From: Palsa-360 sp963836145
Lineage (GTDB): Bacteria; Acidobacteriota; Terriglobia; Acidiferrales; UBA7541
DNA length: 64,000 nt
Assembly: GCA_963836145.1 (NCBI GenBank)
Contig: CAWIIJ010000013.1
Span: 46,614-110,613 of the forward strand
Reading direction: 5' to 3'
A model generated the notes under the pieces. That model ran no database searches. It was not told the origin of the DNA and saw nothing but the letters and a program-made list of their open reading frames with translations. The translations under genes were made by a program, and so were the position numbers. This document shows, one piece after another, positions 16,952 through 24,801 of this stretch (its first letter is position 1; the number at the start of each line of letters is the position of its first letter).

Positions 16952-17744
16952 CTACACCCAGGTTTCGCAATACCTGCGTTGCCCGAGAAGCTATCGCTTC
17001 CGCTATCTGGACGGCTGGAAGGAGAAGGAATCTCGGGCGGCACTGTGCTTTGGGCGCTGTTTTGAACGAGCCATCGCGGCATTCTTTGAGGGCGAGGATG
17101 CGGGGGCGGTGCTGTTCAAGGAGTGGGGTGCCTACCGCGATGTTCCGCTCGAGTACTCCCACGGAGATGACTGGGAGCGACTGCTTCGCCAGGGGATCGC
17201 GCTGCTGGAGCAGTTTGGTCGGGATAACCGCATCCGCATTCGCCAACCCCAACACAATCTGCAGAAGAAGATCGTCCGCGCCCTCCCCAACGGGCATGAA
17301 TTTGTGGCCTACATCGATGCCATTGGCCAGCTAGACGGTCAGCAGCGTTTGCTGGAATGGAAAACCACGAGTGCCCGGTTTCCGGACCAACCGGAGGGGC
17401 TGACATCGCTCGATCTTCAACTCGTTTGCTACTCCTGGATCACGGGCATCTCGGATGTTGCCATTGTGGCCTTCGTGCGCAAGCGTGTGCCGGAGATTCA
17501 GTACCTCTTGGCCTCGATCACGGAAGAGCAGCGGCGGGAGTTTGGCCAGCTGGTTGAGGCGACCGCCCGCCAGATTGAAACGGCCCAGTTTCCTTCGCAT
17601 CCAGGAATCCGCTTCCCGCAGAACGGGTGCGTCAGCTGTGCGCACCTGGGCCTATGCCTCGGGAACGAAACACTGGCCGAGACCAAACTGATTCGTCAAC
17701 CAGGAGCCGCCGACCTTGATTGGCTTGACGTGCTTGACGACTAA
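16941..17744 (+). CDS. PD-(D/E)XK nuclease of the RecB/Cas4-like type with Fe-S cysteines
   Basis: The protein has 267 residues from GTG 16941, chosen because GGGAGGTG stands five bases before it and the family begins right there with TFSYTQVSQYLRCPRSYRFR. The active site shows AYIDAIGQLDG followed by LLEWKTTS, giving the D and E-x-K residues. One cysteine in the N-terminal CPRSYRF motif and three near the end in GCVSCAHLGLC make up the four ligands of the Fe-S cluster found in Cas4 and AddB nuclease domains. It probably resects DNA ends, working with the upstream putative annealing protein. No cas1 or cas2 gene or CRISPR array is present, so a recombination role is preferred over CRISPR adaptation. 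Confidence 0.8.
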   Translation: MTFSYTQVSQYLRCPRSYRFRYLDGWKEKESRAALCFGRCFERAIAAFFEGEDAGAVLFKEWGAYRDVPLEYSHGDDWERLLRQGIALLEQFGRDNRIRIRQPQHNLQKKIVRALPNGHEFVAYIDAIGQLDGQQRLLEWKTTSARFPDQPEGLTSLDLQLVCYSWITGISDVAIVAFVRKRVPEIQYLLASITEEQRREFGQLVEATARQIETAQFPSHPGIRFPQNGCVSCAHLGLCLGNETLAETKLIRQPGAADLDWLDVLDD

Positions 17745-17757
17745 CGGAAGACCGTTG

Positions 17758-18453
17758 ATGGCTCCGAAGCTCAATCGTCGGCGTGCCGTGTTCGTGCTCT
17801 CGAAGATCGACGAGATCCTGTCCTGGGAGCGGGCCACCGAGCGCGAGCGAGATTCCAAGTTTGTCGAGCTGGGTCGCTATCTGTGCGAGGTGCGGGCCGG
17901 GCAGTACTGGCGGGTGGACAACGCCCGGTCGTTTGATGAGTTCCTGGAGAGGAAGTTCCCGGAATCCCGGCGCAAGGCCTACTACCTGATGGCGATCCAC
18001 GAGCACCTGACCCCGATTCGCAAAAGGGAGCTGGAACAGATCGGCTGGACCAAGGCGAGGGAGCTTGTGAAAGTGGCACGACGGGACCGGCAGGAGTTCG
18101 AAAGTGCACCCTGGGTGCACAAAGCCAGCACCATGCCCAGGGAGGAATTCAAGCGGGAGGTGGATCGCTACCTGACGGGCAAAGACACGGAGCCATGGGA
18201 GATCCTTTATTTCAAGGCCTACAAGAGCCAACTTCCGGTAATCGAGCAGGCGCTGGAAACGGCGGGAATGATGCTGGGAAGCGACAAGTCGCGCGGCTAT
18301 TGCCTGGAGATGATTTGTGCAGATTTTCTGGCGGGGGTGAGCTTGGAGATGGGCAACAGAAACGCGTTGTTACCTTGTCTCATTCGGCTGGTCACCGGCC
18401 TTCCCACGCCGCAGAAGAAAGAACTTATTGACACGGTGCAGGTGACGCTTTGA
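17758..18453 (+). CDS. Uncharacterised island protein, mostly helical, N-terminal HTH-like
   Basis: The protein has 231 residues from ATG 17758, preceded by GGAAGA seven bases upstream; a TTG at 17716 lies inside the previous gene. Residues 1-75 are very charged and include FDEFLERKFPESRRKAYYLM, which looks like a helix-turn-helix fingerprint. The next part, LEQIGWTKARELVKVARRD, resembles the helical repeats seen in ParB-like or plasmid-maintenance proteins. No family was recognised. Position in the recombination operon suggests a DNA-binding accessory role. Confidence 0.65.
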   Translation: MAPKLNRRRAVFVLSKIDEILSWERATERERDSKFVELGRYLCEVRAGQYWRVDNARSFDEFLERKFPESRRKAYYLMAIHEHLTPIRKRELEQIGWTKARELVKVARRDRQEFESAPWVHKASTMPREEFKREVDRYLTGKDTEPWEILYFKAYKSQLPVIEQALETAGMMLGSDKSRGYCLEMICADFLAGVSLEMGNRNALLPCLIRLVTGLPTPQKKELIDTVQVTL

Positions 18454-18686
18454 CCAAAATCCGAGCCGGACGACCTCGCCTAATGCTTGACCCTGAAGCT
18501 TATCGCCAACTGTGCCAAGAAGTCCTCCAGCGAGATGGCTGGCGATGCCAGAGGTGCGGGCGGATGGAAAATCTTCAAGTCCATCACATTCAGTGGCGGA
18601 GTCACCTTGGAGATGATGATGCCAAGAATCTGATAGCTCTTTGCGCAAACTGCCATCAAAAAGCTCATCGGCACCATCGGCAATGA
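18450..18686 (+). CDS. Small HNH endonuclease
   Basis: The protein has 78 residues. The start is TTG at 18450, overlapping the previous stop as TTGA, which suggests coupled translation. The HNH/McrA-type core is complete: CQRCG zinc knuckle, VHHIQWRS with the catalytic His pair, DDAKNLIALCANCH with the Asn and second knuckle, and a final histidine-rich tail. Free-standing proteins of this size occur in phages and mobile elements, where they nick or cut DNA. It closes the operon. Confidence 0.85.
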   Translation: MTKIRAGRPRLMLDPEAYRQLCQEVLQRDGWRCQRCGRMENLQVHHIQWRSHLGDDDAKNLIALCANCHQKAHRHHRQ

Positions 18687-18864
18687 AAAAGAACAGCGTG
18701 TCTCGAGCGATCCCGTCAAGTTTTGTCAAGGGCGGGATAAAACTAGACCACCGGGGCGGAGGAACCCTGGACCAGATCTGCGTGTAGGAGATGGGGATTG
18801 GCAGGGAGGATGGACCGGGTCGAGATCTTAGTCCCGGGGAGAGAGAGTTTCATTTCACAGTCAT

Positions 18865-19139
18865 GGGCTGCGAAATTGGCTGACGGCATACTCCTCGTGC
18901 ACTTGCCCCACAGCCGCCTTCAAGCCTGCGAGCTCTATCCGTTTCTTCGAATCACCGATTGCAACGCGTCCTTGTCCAAACTCAGAATCCGCCACCAGCT
19001 CCTTGAGTCGCCCGGATTCTTCTCGCAACTGCTTCACTTCCTGTGCCTCGCTCACGCCCATCAGGTGGAAGCGGGACGGAAAGAAGAGGAAGTGGCGCGG
19101 GAGGCTGGGGTGTCGAAGCACGCGATCTACGCGTGGGCG
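18865..19139. pseudogene. Scrambled IS3-type OrfA/OrfB fragment with an internal inversion
   Basis: On the minus strand 19061-18865 reads MGVSEAQEVKQLREESGRLK, then after damage LKAAVGQVHEEYAVSQ: the coiled-coil part of an IS3-family OrfA and the first residues of OrfB. The helix-turn-helix part that should precede it is present but on the plus strand, 19062-19139, reading EAGRKEEEVAREAGVSKHAI. So a 78-base block has been flipped relative to the rest. The fragment is not functional. Confidence 0.75.
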
Positions 19140-19247
19140 ATTCCCGATCCACGGACGACCGCCCTTGCGTTGTTTGGGCGGCTTTGGGAGCAACGGAGCA
19201 ATCTTTTTCCACTGCGCTTCGGTAAGCAATGGACCAGACCGCGTCAT
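19137..19247 (-). pseudogene. IS5-family transposase, N-terminal fragment
   Basis: From ATG 19247, with GGAGG just upstream, the reading is MTRSGPLLTEAQWKKIAPLL, then a PKPPKQRKGGRPW stretch. This is the N-terminus of the same IS5 subgroup as the C-terminal half at 13985-14409. After about 37 residues it runs into the inverted IS3 block and is lost. The terminal repeat at 19329-19345 lies upstream, as it should. Confidence 0.8.
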
Positions 19248-19445
19248 CCGTCCTCCTTCGGCGCTGCTGTCCTTGCTTATCTCCCATTTTCAAAAACTCA
19301 AACATAGGGATCTCAATAGCTTGTCTCAGGTTGTGCAACAGCTTCTAGAAATATACAATCGCAACAGGAATTAAATCGCAATGAACAGGCATTTTAGATT
19401 CACCCAATTGCTTGTGCAGCATTTGACACTACGATGCAATTGCAG

Positions 19446-20162
19446 TTAGTGCGAGTGTCTGAGCGCGGTTTCCAGGATTTTGAAAAATAACAGACCGAGT
19501 TTGCGGACCGGATCGAAAATAACAGTGACTAAGAACGTGACAAGGAACAGGAAGGCATAGAACGTTCCGGGAGAGCGCTTGAGCCAATTCATAGCCGAGC
19601 GTGCCACCGCCGTTCTGAGGGCGTCAATTTTCGCCGTGGAAGCCATGGCCACTCCAAGCACGGCGCCTGCCAGGATGTCCGAGGGGTAATGGATTCCCAT
19701 GTAGACTCGCGGCAATGAAACAACGAAAAAGGCATGCGCGAGAGCCAGAATTCCGGCGCCTCGCGACACGAACAAAATGCAAGTGGCGAGCGCGAAAAAC
19801 AACGTGGCGTGGTCGCTGGGAAAAGAGCTCCATCCGATTACGCTGTTCAAATCGACGGAATAAGGGAGCTGAAAATGGAGGCTGGCATTCAGCGAAGGTC
19901 TCTCGCGGAAAGGCAAGACATCCGCGAGGGTTCGTGCAGCCAGCACCGACACAAAACAGGCAACAATTCCGTAAAAAAGAAACTCGCGGTCCCGGTTTTT
20001 GTTCTCGCTAGGCCGAAACCAAGCCCACCAGATCAGGGATGTGATCACGCCACCCTTGGTGAGAGTATTCGAACCTATGAGCATGATGAAATAATCGAGG
20101 CTCCGGGAGCGGTGGGCGAACTGATTCAAGAAGGAAATGATGGCAACGTCAAAAGAGTGCAA
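19446..20162 (-). CDS. PAP2-superfamily membrane phosphatase
   Basis: The protein has 238 residues and starts at TTG 20162 with GGGAGC six bases upstream. The PAP2 motifs are visible: LPFRERPSLN (motif 1), SSFPSDHATLFFAL (motif 2 with catalytic His) and LPRVYMGIHYPSDILAG (motif 3). Five to six hydrophobic segments place it in the inner membrane. Members dephosphorylate lipid phosphates such as undecaprenyl pyrophosphate. Its place beside the EPS locus would suit lipid-carrier recycling, though the opposite orientation and nearby island make that uncertain. Confidence 0.85.
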   Translation of the reverse strand: MHSFDVAIISFLNQFAHRSRSLDYFIMLIGSNTLTKGGVITSLIWWAWFRPSENKNRDREFLFYGIVACFVSVLAARTLADVLPFRERPSLNASLHFQLPYSVDLNSVIGWSSFPSDHATLFFALATCILFVSRGAGILALAHAFFVVSLPRVYMGIHYPSDILAGAVLGVAMASTAKIDALRTAVARSAMNWLKRSPGTFYAFLFLVTFLVTVIFDPVRKLGLLFFKILETALRHSH

Positions 20163-20259
20163 GCTTGGCTCCCACTGAACTAATGGGAACTCACTTCCGA
20201 TGGCAAGTCCATAAGGAAACGCCTCGCGGGTTCCTAAAACTGCAAAATCAAAGGTGACT

Positions 20260-20574
20260 TTATTTTGGCCTGGTAAGTTCCCTAAGGTAGGTTACAACTT
20301 GTCGGATCTGGTCGTCGCCGAGCCTGCCCTTATAGGCCGGCATTTTACCTTTGCCGTCCTCTATGATCTTAACCCACTGATCGTTTGTGAGTGCTTGTGC
20401 CTGCCGCAGACGCAGATTTGGAACGCTAAGTTGCGTGCCGACGGGCACGCTGCCGCTTCCGTTCGGGGCATGACACAGCGCGCATTTTGTCTTATAGAGG
20501 CTGGCCGAGGTGTCTTGAGCCGATACGGCCGGCACGATCAGAGAAAGAGCAGCACAGAATAAAAAGATAAACAT
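20260..20574 (-). CDS. Small periplasmic cytochrome c
   Basis: The protein has 104 residues from ATG 20574, which has AGGGA nine bases upstream and opens a signal peptide MFIFLFCAALSL ending at VSAQD. An ATG at 20655 would add an unneeded extension. The haem site CALCH follows SLYKTK, and MPAYKGRL provides the axial Met. The C-terminal helix IRQVVTYLRELTRP is the usual last helix. It is a single-haem electron carrier with unknown partners. Confidence 0.85.
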   Translation of the reverse strand: MFIFLFCAALSLIVPAVSAQDTSASLYKTKCALCHAPNGSGSVPVGTQLSVPNLRLRQAQALTNDQWVKIIEDGKGKMPAYKGRLGDDQIRQVVTYLRELTRPK

Positions 20575-20682
20575 GAAGTCGGTCCCTTTAGACGCTGATA
20601 GGCTACTCGGACATCTCTTGGTAATCCCCACGAGAAGTTCGTTGGCGTTTTCCATGCATTTAACCGGATTCTAGAACGGCAA

Positions 20683-21369
20683 TCAGACGCGGATTCTTGG
20701 GCTTTGGTGGCTCAGGGCATACAGAAGGAGTTCGAGGCGGGTCGAAACTCCCAGCTTGTCAAAGATTCGGTACATATAGTTACTCACCGTGTGTTCAGTT
20801 AGGCCAAGCTGTTGAGCGATGTCGCGGTTTTTCATGCCTTCACCTACCAGCCTCACGACTTGTTGCTCGCTGTTAGTGAGTAACGCCATCCCGGAACTCG
20901 GGATCACTTGAGGGGACTTGAGACGGGTGAGAGCTTCGAAAATATATTCGAGTTCCTGGGTGCTGGCCCAAATTCTCCCCTCATGGACGGTCCGAATGCA
21001 CTTCGTAAGGGCTTTGAAAGGCTCGGTCCGGCAGAAAATTCCCCGGGCACCAGCACTGAAGGACGCAATGACGGATTCTCGCGCGATCGAATGCAACATC
21101 ATGATCCCTCCAATCTGAGGATGGGACTCACGTAGTGTTCGAAGCACGGTGAAGCCGGATTGAGAACCGTCTTCGAGTTCCGGATTGACCAGCGCCACAT
21201 GCGGTTTGAGCGTACTTACCTTTTCGAGCGCTTGTCCGGAATTGGTGGCGACGCCCACGACGTCGAACTGATTGCGGCAACGCTTCAGCGCACTGGCCAT
21301 TAATTGGCCTGCCATGTTATCCCGATCCGCGATAAGAACATCAATTCGCGTACCCTCAGAAACGACCAC
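20683..21369 (-). CDS. LuxR/NarL-type response regulator with an atypical receiver
   Basis: The protein has 228 residues. The start is GTG 21369, with a GGAGGGGG ribosome site. The receiver domain has the acidic pair in LIADRDN, and the K region in CRTEPFKAL. The phosphoacceptor site reads ALVNPELEDG, with Asn62 where the family has Asp. The C-terminal LuxR helix-turn-helix is complete (LTNSEQQVVRLVGEG, GLTEHTVSNYMYRIFDKL). It reads away from the EPS genes, whose promoter lies 505 bases off, and is a natural candidate for EPS control that does not depend on ordinary phosphorylation. Confidence 0.85.
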   Translation of the reverse strand: MVVSEGTRIDVLIADRDNMAGQLMASALKRCRNQFDVVGVATNSGQALEKVSTLKPHVALVNPELEDGSQSGFTVLRTLRESHPQIGGIMMLHSIARESVIASFSAGARGIFCRTEPFKALTKCIRTVHEGRIWASTQELEYIFEALTRLKSPQVIPSSGMALLTNSEQQVVRLVGEGMKNRDIAQQLGLTEHTVSNYMYRIFDKLGVSTRLELLLYALSHQSPRIRV

Positions 21370-21873
21370 AGGACCCCCTCCACAATGGAAGTTGCGCCCC
21401 CGGTAACCGGAATAGTAAACGAATACGTTGTGGATAAAATACGAAAAAACTCAATATCCGGGATCAGCTTTTCGGATGCGCGACATGAGAATCGAGCAGA
21501 TTCGTGCGCATATTTTTCTACATCGCGCGGGATGTGAGCGCTAGCGCACACTCGCGTCGATCCGGTCGCCCGAAGGCTCGAACGTCTCTTAGGAAGCCTT
21601 GTGGCCGAAGCCACGAACATTTTCGGTATGTCACTGAAAAAATAGGGTATTGCGCGACGGGTGCGAAATATATTCGCAGTTTCTTTCCTGTTCCGCCAAA
21701 CACGAACGTACCTGGCCGTTTGCACACTGTACGAAAGACTAGGAGTAAAAACTCCCGCGTCGAGAGAGCTTCTTCCCACGATCCGGGAAGAGCCAACACC
21801 CTAGCGTGTGAGGGTAACTCTTTGTGTTATCCCGGGAGAAACAATGCCCTCAGGTATGGGGATGTTTCGCCAC

Positions 21874-21900
21874 TTGTCGAAGCTGGCCAGTTCTTATAAT
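21874..21900 (+). promoter_or_regulatory. Candidate promoter of the EPS locus
   Basis: TATAAT at 21895-21900 is a perfect -10 element, with TTGTCG at 21874-21879 as a -35 after a short 15-base spacer. It stands 70 bases before the first EPS gene start. The remaining divergent gap, 21370-21970, has an imperfect hairpin at 21812-21834 (GGGTAAC with GTTATCCC) but no recognisable gene. Confidence 0.4.
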
Positions 21901-21970
21901 TTCCCAGCGTGAATGGGACGACTCGATTTCCCCGCCGGGCCTGGACGCTTCGCGAAGAAAGGCGTTGCAC

Positions 21971-22681
21971 ATGTTTCTGGCAAGAAAGCTAGCATTGGGA
22001 TTGCCGATACTTTTGGTCGCCTCCGGAGTTGTTGCCTTCGGCCACGAAAACAATCAGGCTCCGGCTGCAACCGTGGCCCAACATTCGCCTGATTCAGATC
22101 AGTCCGTCCTGGAACGCCGCGATCCCCGGTATCGGGTGCTGCGAGACGATGTAATGCTGATTTCATTCCCCCTCGCCCCGGAGCTCGTTCAGACAGTAAC
22201 GGTTCAGCCGGATGGATTCATCAGTTTGCAAAGCGCGGGAAGTTTATACGTGCTGGGATTAACGGTTCCGGAGATTGTTGACGCAGTCAAGAAAGCGTAT
22301 TCGAACATCCTGCACGACCCGATTATTACAGTCGATCTAATCGATTTTCAAAGGCCGTATTTTATTGTTTCCGGCCAGGTCAACAAGCCGGGCCAGTTTG
22401 ACCTCCGCTACGACATCACGGTAGCTGAAGGCGTCGCCGTGGCTGGAGGATTTGCTTCCACGGCGAAGACGCAGGTTTTTCTTTTTCACCGGGTTTCCAG
22501 GGACTGGGTGGAAGTAAAGAAGCTGAACTTGAAAGACATTTTGAACGGCAAGAACGTGAATGAAGACGCGCATCTGGCCCCCGGCGACATGATCTTTGTT
22601 CCCGAGAAGGCAATCGTAAAGTTTCGGAAGTATGTCCCCTACGCCATTGGGACCAGCTTAACCTCGGCGGCATTCTTTTAA
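21971..22681 (+). CDS. Polysaccharide export protein (Wza-like, Poly_export plus SLBB)
   Basis: The protein has 236 residues. ATG 21971 was chosen because it opens the signal peptide (MFLARKLALGLPILLVASG); upstream in-frame codons overlap the promoter. The Poly_export domain begins RYRVLRDDVMLISFPL and shows VTVQPDGFISLQSAG. The SLBB-like part follows with YFIVSGQVNKPGQFDLR and LAPGDMIFVPEKA. It is shorter than Wza and lacks the C-terminal outer-membrane helix and lipobox, so it may be a periplasmic ring that needs a partner. It is the first gene of the EPS locus. Confidence 0.85.
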   Translation: MFLARKLALGLPILLVASGVVAFGHENNQAPAATVAQHSPDSDQSVLERRDPRYRVLRDDVMLISFPLAPELVQTVTVQPDGFISLQSAGSLYVLGLTVPEIVDAVKKAYSNILHDPIITVDLIDFQRPYFIVSGQVNKPGQFDLRYDITVAEGVAVAGGFASTAKTQVFLFHRVSRDWVEVKKLNLKDILNGKNVNEDAHLAPGDMIFVPEKAIVKFRKYVPYAIGTSLTSAAFF

Positions 22682-22798
22682 ATTGCAGGAAGACCAGAAG
22701 TTCAGAAGCAGGCTGAATTGTCCTCAAACGATAAAAGATGCACGGCATGGATGAAGGCGGCGGCCAGTGGTTCAAGACGGCGGACGTGAAGACACCCG

Positions 22799-23935
22799 AT
22801 GAATGAGATGATTCTCGACTACTACAAACTCGCGGAATCGCCGTTCGGAGACACTCCGGATCCCCGCTTCCTGTACCTTGGCGCGAAGCATCGCGAAGCT
22901 TTGGCGTCGCTCCTGATGGGCACCGAAGCCAACCGCGGATTCCTCGCAGTGATTGCCAAGCCGGGGATGGGTAAAACCTCCTTGCTGCACCAATATCTCG
23001 AATCGCTCCGTGGGCAGGCACGCACTGCGTTTGTATTTCAAACGGATTGCGATTCGCACACGTTCATTCGACACACGCTTCTTGATCTCGGTGTGGATGC
23101 TTCCGGAAAAGATTTGGCGGCGATGCATGAAATGCTTAACCAGCTCTTAAGCGAGGAAATGCGGGCCGGCCGGCGCGTAGTTCTGGTGATTGATGAAGCT
23201 CAAAACCTGGACGAGAGAGCTCTCGAATCGGTCCGGCTGTTATCGAATTTTGAAACGCCATGGGCCAAGATGATTCAAATCGTTCTTGCCGGGCAACCGC
23301 AGCTCGCCAAGAAGTTGGCCAAACCGTCCATGCTTCAGCTTCGGCAGCGGCTCTCGATGGTGATTCGCCTGGAGCCATTTGATTTCGATGAAGCCAACGC
23401 CTATATAAATCATCGACTGCGGGCGGCCGGATACGATGGCCCATCCCTATTTTCACCTGAAGCGCGGCGGTTGATTGCGCAAAAAAGTCAGGGCATACCG
23501 CGCAACATCAATACCATTTGCTTTAACGCGATGGCGCTCGCATGCGCCATGAGCCGAAAAACGATCGATGAGAAGGTTGTGTTTGAAGTTCTGGCCGATC
23601 TCGATCTGGAGTCACTGAGGAAAGATGAACCCTTGCAGGATTTCGAATTAGACCGGGGGCAACAGACACGGCAGGGCCAATTCCAGCGCCAGGAGAAATC
23701 TTCCTTGGGAAGCTGGCTCCGAAGGTTTGCATTTAGCAACTTTCTCCTTCTCCCTGTCTTGGGTTGGCCCGCGGTCCTGAACAGCGGAGAGCACAATCTC
23801 TGGTCGAGTGCCACTAGCGTCGCCAATGCGCGGCAGGGGCTGTCCGAACCCTATGCAAGATCGCTTTCAGGAAACCTGCAGCGCACGGCTCCTCCCACCA
23901 CCCGAGCTCTGCCCGCACACGGAGGCAACCAATGA
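22799..23935 (+). CDS. ExeA/XrtA-type AAA ATPase of the EPS locus
   Basis: The protein has 378 residues. The N-terminus (DYYKLAESPFGDTPDPRFLY) is the usual opening of ExeA-like ATPases in EPS and secretion loci. Walker A is AKPGMGKTSLLH at about residues 53-64 and Walker B is VVLVIDEAQNLD; sensor residues follow in QIVLAGQPQLAKKL. After residue 300 the protein becomes Gln/Arg-rich, with one hydrophobic stretch (NFLLLPVLGWPAVL) that may anchor it in the membrane. It probably energises or organises polymer export. Its stop overlaps the next start. Confidence 0.85.
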   Translation: MNEMILDYYKLAESPFGDTPDPRFLYLGAKHREALASLLMGTEANRGFLAVIAKPGMGKTSLLHQYLESLRGQARTAFVFQTDCDSHTFIRHTLLDLGVDASGKDLAAMHEMLNQLLSEEMRAGRRVVLVIDEAQNLDERALESVRLLSNFETPWAKMIQIVLAGQPQLAKKLAKPSMLQLRQRLSMVIRLEPFDFDEANAYINHRLRAAGYDGPSLFSPEARRLIAQKSQGIPRNINTICFNAMALACAMSRKTIDEKVVFEVLADLDLESLRKDEPLQDFELDRGQQTRQGQFQRQEKSSLGSWLRRFAFSNFLLLPVLGWPAVLNSGEHNLWSSATSVANARQGLSEPYARSLSGNLQRTAPPTTRALPAHGGNQ

Positions 23936-24720
23936 GCCGGAACTTCGAGCTGATGCAGTTGGCGGGTAGGGGCGCGGACTTCCGTGGCGTTCGAGAGGTA
24001 CACGAAACCGTACGGCCGATGAATCCGCAGAAGGAAGATGAATACGCGGAAAAGCACACACCGGCGCATCCGGACGTGAACGCGCTCGATCTTGACGAAC
24101 TTGCTTGCGAAGAGACTCTGCGGCTCGTCCAGCGGACGTTTTTGCACGGGCCAGATGGGTCGCACACGGTTGTATTTGCCGGCGTTGACCATGGCAATGG
24201 TTGCAGTCGGCTTTGCGTTCGCATAGCGGAGACATTGGCGAGCAATGTGACCGGGTCCATTTGCCTGGTGGATGCAAATCTGCGAACCCCATCGTTGCCA
24301 CGGCTGTTTGGCGTCGGCAACCATTTCGGTTTGACCGACGCGCTGCTACAGGCAGGGCCAATCCGATCCTTCATAAAGCCTTTACGAAATCAAAGGCTCT
24401 GGCTGCTTTCCTGCGGTTCGATCGCCGCTGACTCTCCGCGACTCCTCAATTCCGACGATCTACAAAAGCGGCTGATTGAGTTGCGGACGGAATTCGACTA
24501 CGTGTTGATCGATGCGCCGCCGCTCGCCCGATACGGCGACGCAATGGCCGTGGGGAAGTTCACGGACGGTGTCGTAATGATTCTAGAAGAGAATTCGACT
24601 CGCCGGGAAGTAGCTGTAACCGTTTCGGAGAATCTGCGTGCCGCCGGCATCAAGATTCTGGGCGCTGTACTGAATAAGCGCACCTTCCCCATTCCGGAAC
24701 GGTTGTACCACTTGCTGTAG
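23932..24720 (+). CDS. CpsD/CapB-like protein with altered P-loop (probable non-canonical BY-kinase partner)
   Basis: The protein has 262 residues and starts with ATGA overlap. The fold of bacterial tyrosine kinase cytosolic domains is clear: Walker A' ICLVDANLRTPSLPRLFG at about 110-127 and Walker B YVLIDAPPL at 190-198. The P-loop, however, reads GVDHGNGCSRL, with Cys91 where the catalytic Lys of GxGK(S/T) should be, and there is no tyrosine-rich tail at the C-terminus. It probably binds the Wzz-like protein encoded two genes on and may have a structural or regulatory role rather than kinase activity. Confidence 0.8.
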   Translation: MSRNFELMQLAGRGADFRGVREVHETVRPMNPQKEDEYAEKHTPAHPDVNALDLDELACEETLRLVQRTFLHGPDGSHTVVFAGVDHGNGCSRLCVRIAETLASNVTGSICLVDANLRTPSLPRLFGVGNHFGLTDALLQAGPIRSFIKPLRNQRLWLLSCGSIAADSPRLLNSDDLQKRLIELRTEFDYVLIDAPPLARYGDAMAVGKFTDGVVMILEENSTRREVAVTVSENLRAAGIKILGAVLNKRTFPIPERLYHLL

Positions 24721-24801
24721 GGCTCTGGCAGGCCGATTCTCCGAGCGAAGTCTGCCAATTTCAAGACGCGATGTGACTCAATTTGGCGGAGCTCTGTCCC
24801 G

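Larger units (their letters stand above)
13981..19345. mobile_element. IS5-family (IS427-like) element split by a nested accessory island
   Basis: Left end 13981-13997 reads GAAGCTATTGCACAACC. The right end 19329-19345, reverse-complemented, reads GAAGCTGTTGCACAACC, so 16 of 17 bases match. Both ends are bordered by TA (13979-13980 and 19346-19347), which fits the target dinucleotide of this group. The transposase C-terminal half is next to the left end and its N-terminus next to the right end, both minus strand, as expected for one gene opened by later insertions. Everything between about 14410 and 19137 is foreign to that IS. That the halves come from a single element is inference, but the repeats, orientation and flanks agree. 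Confidence 0.7.

Noticed and set aside
16941..17744. Cas4 of a CRISPR system
   Set aside because: The Fe-S/PD-(D/E)XK layout fits Cas4, but no cas1, cas2 or repeat array is present. The operon context suggests phage-type recombination.
21812..21834. Hairpin in the EPS leader considered as a riboswitch
   Set aside because: It lies upstream of the predicted promoter and does not match c-di-GMP, cobalamin or other riboswitch consensus patterns I could recall.
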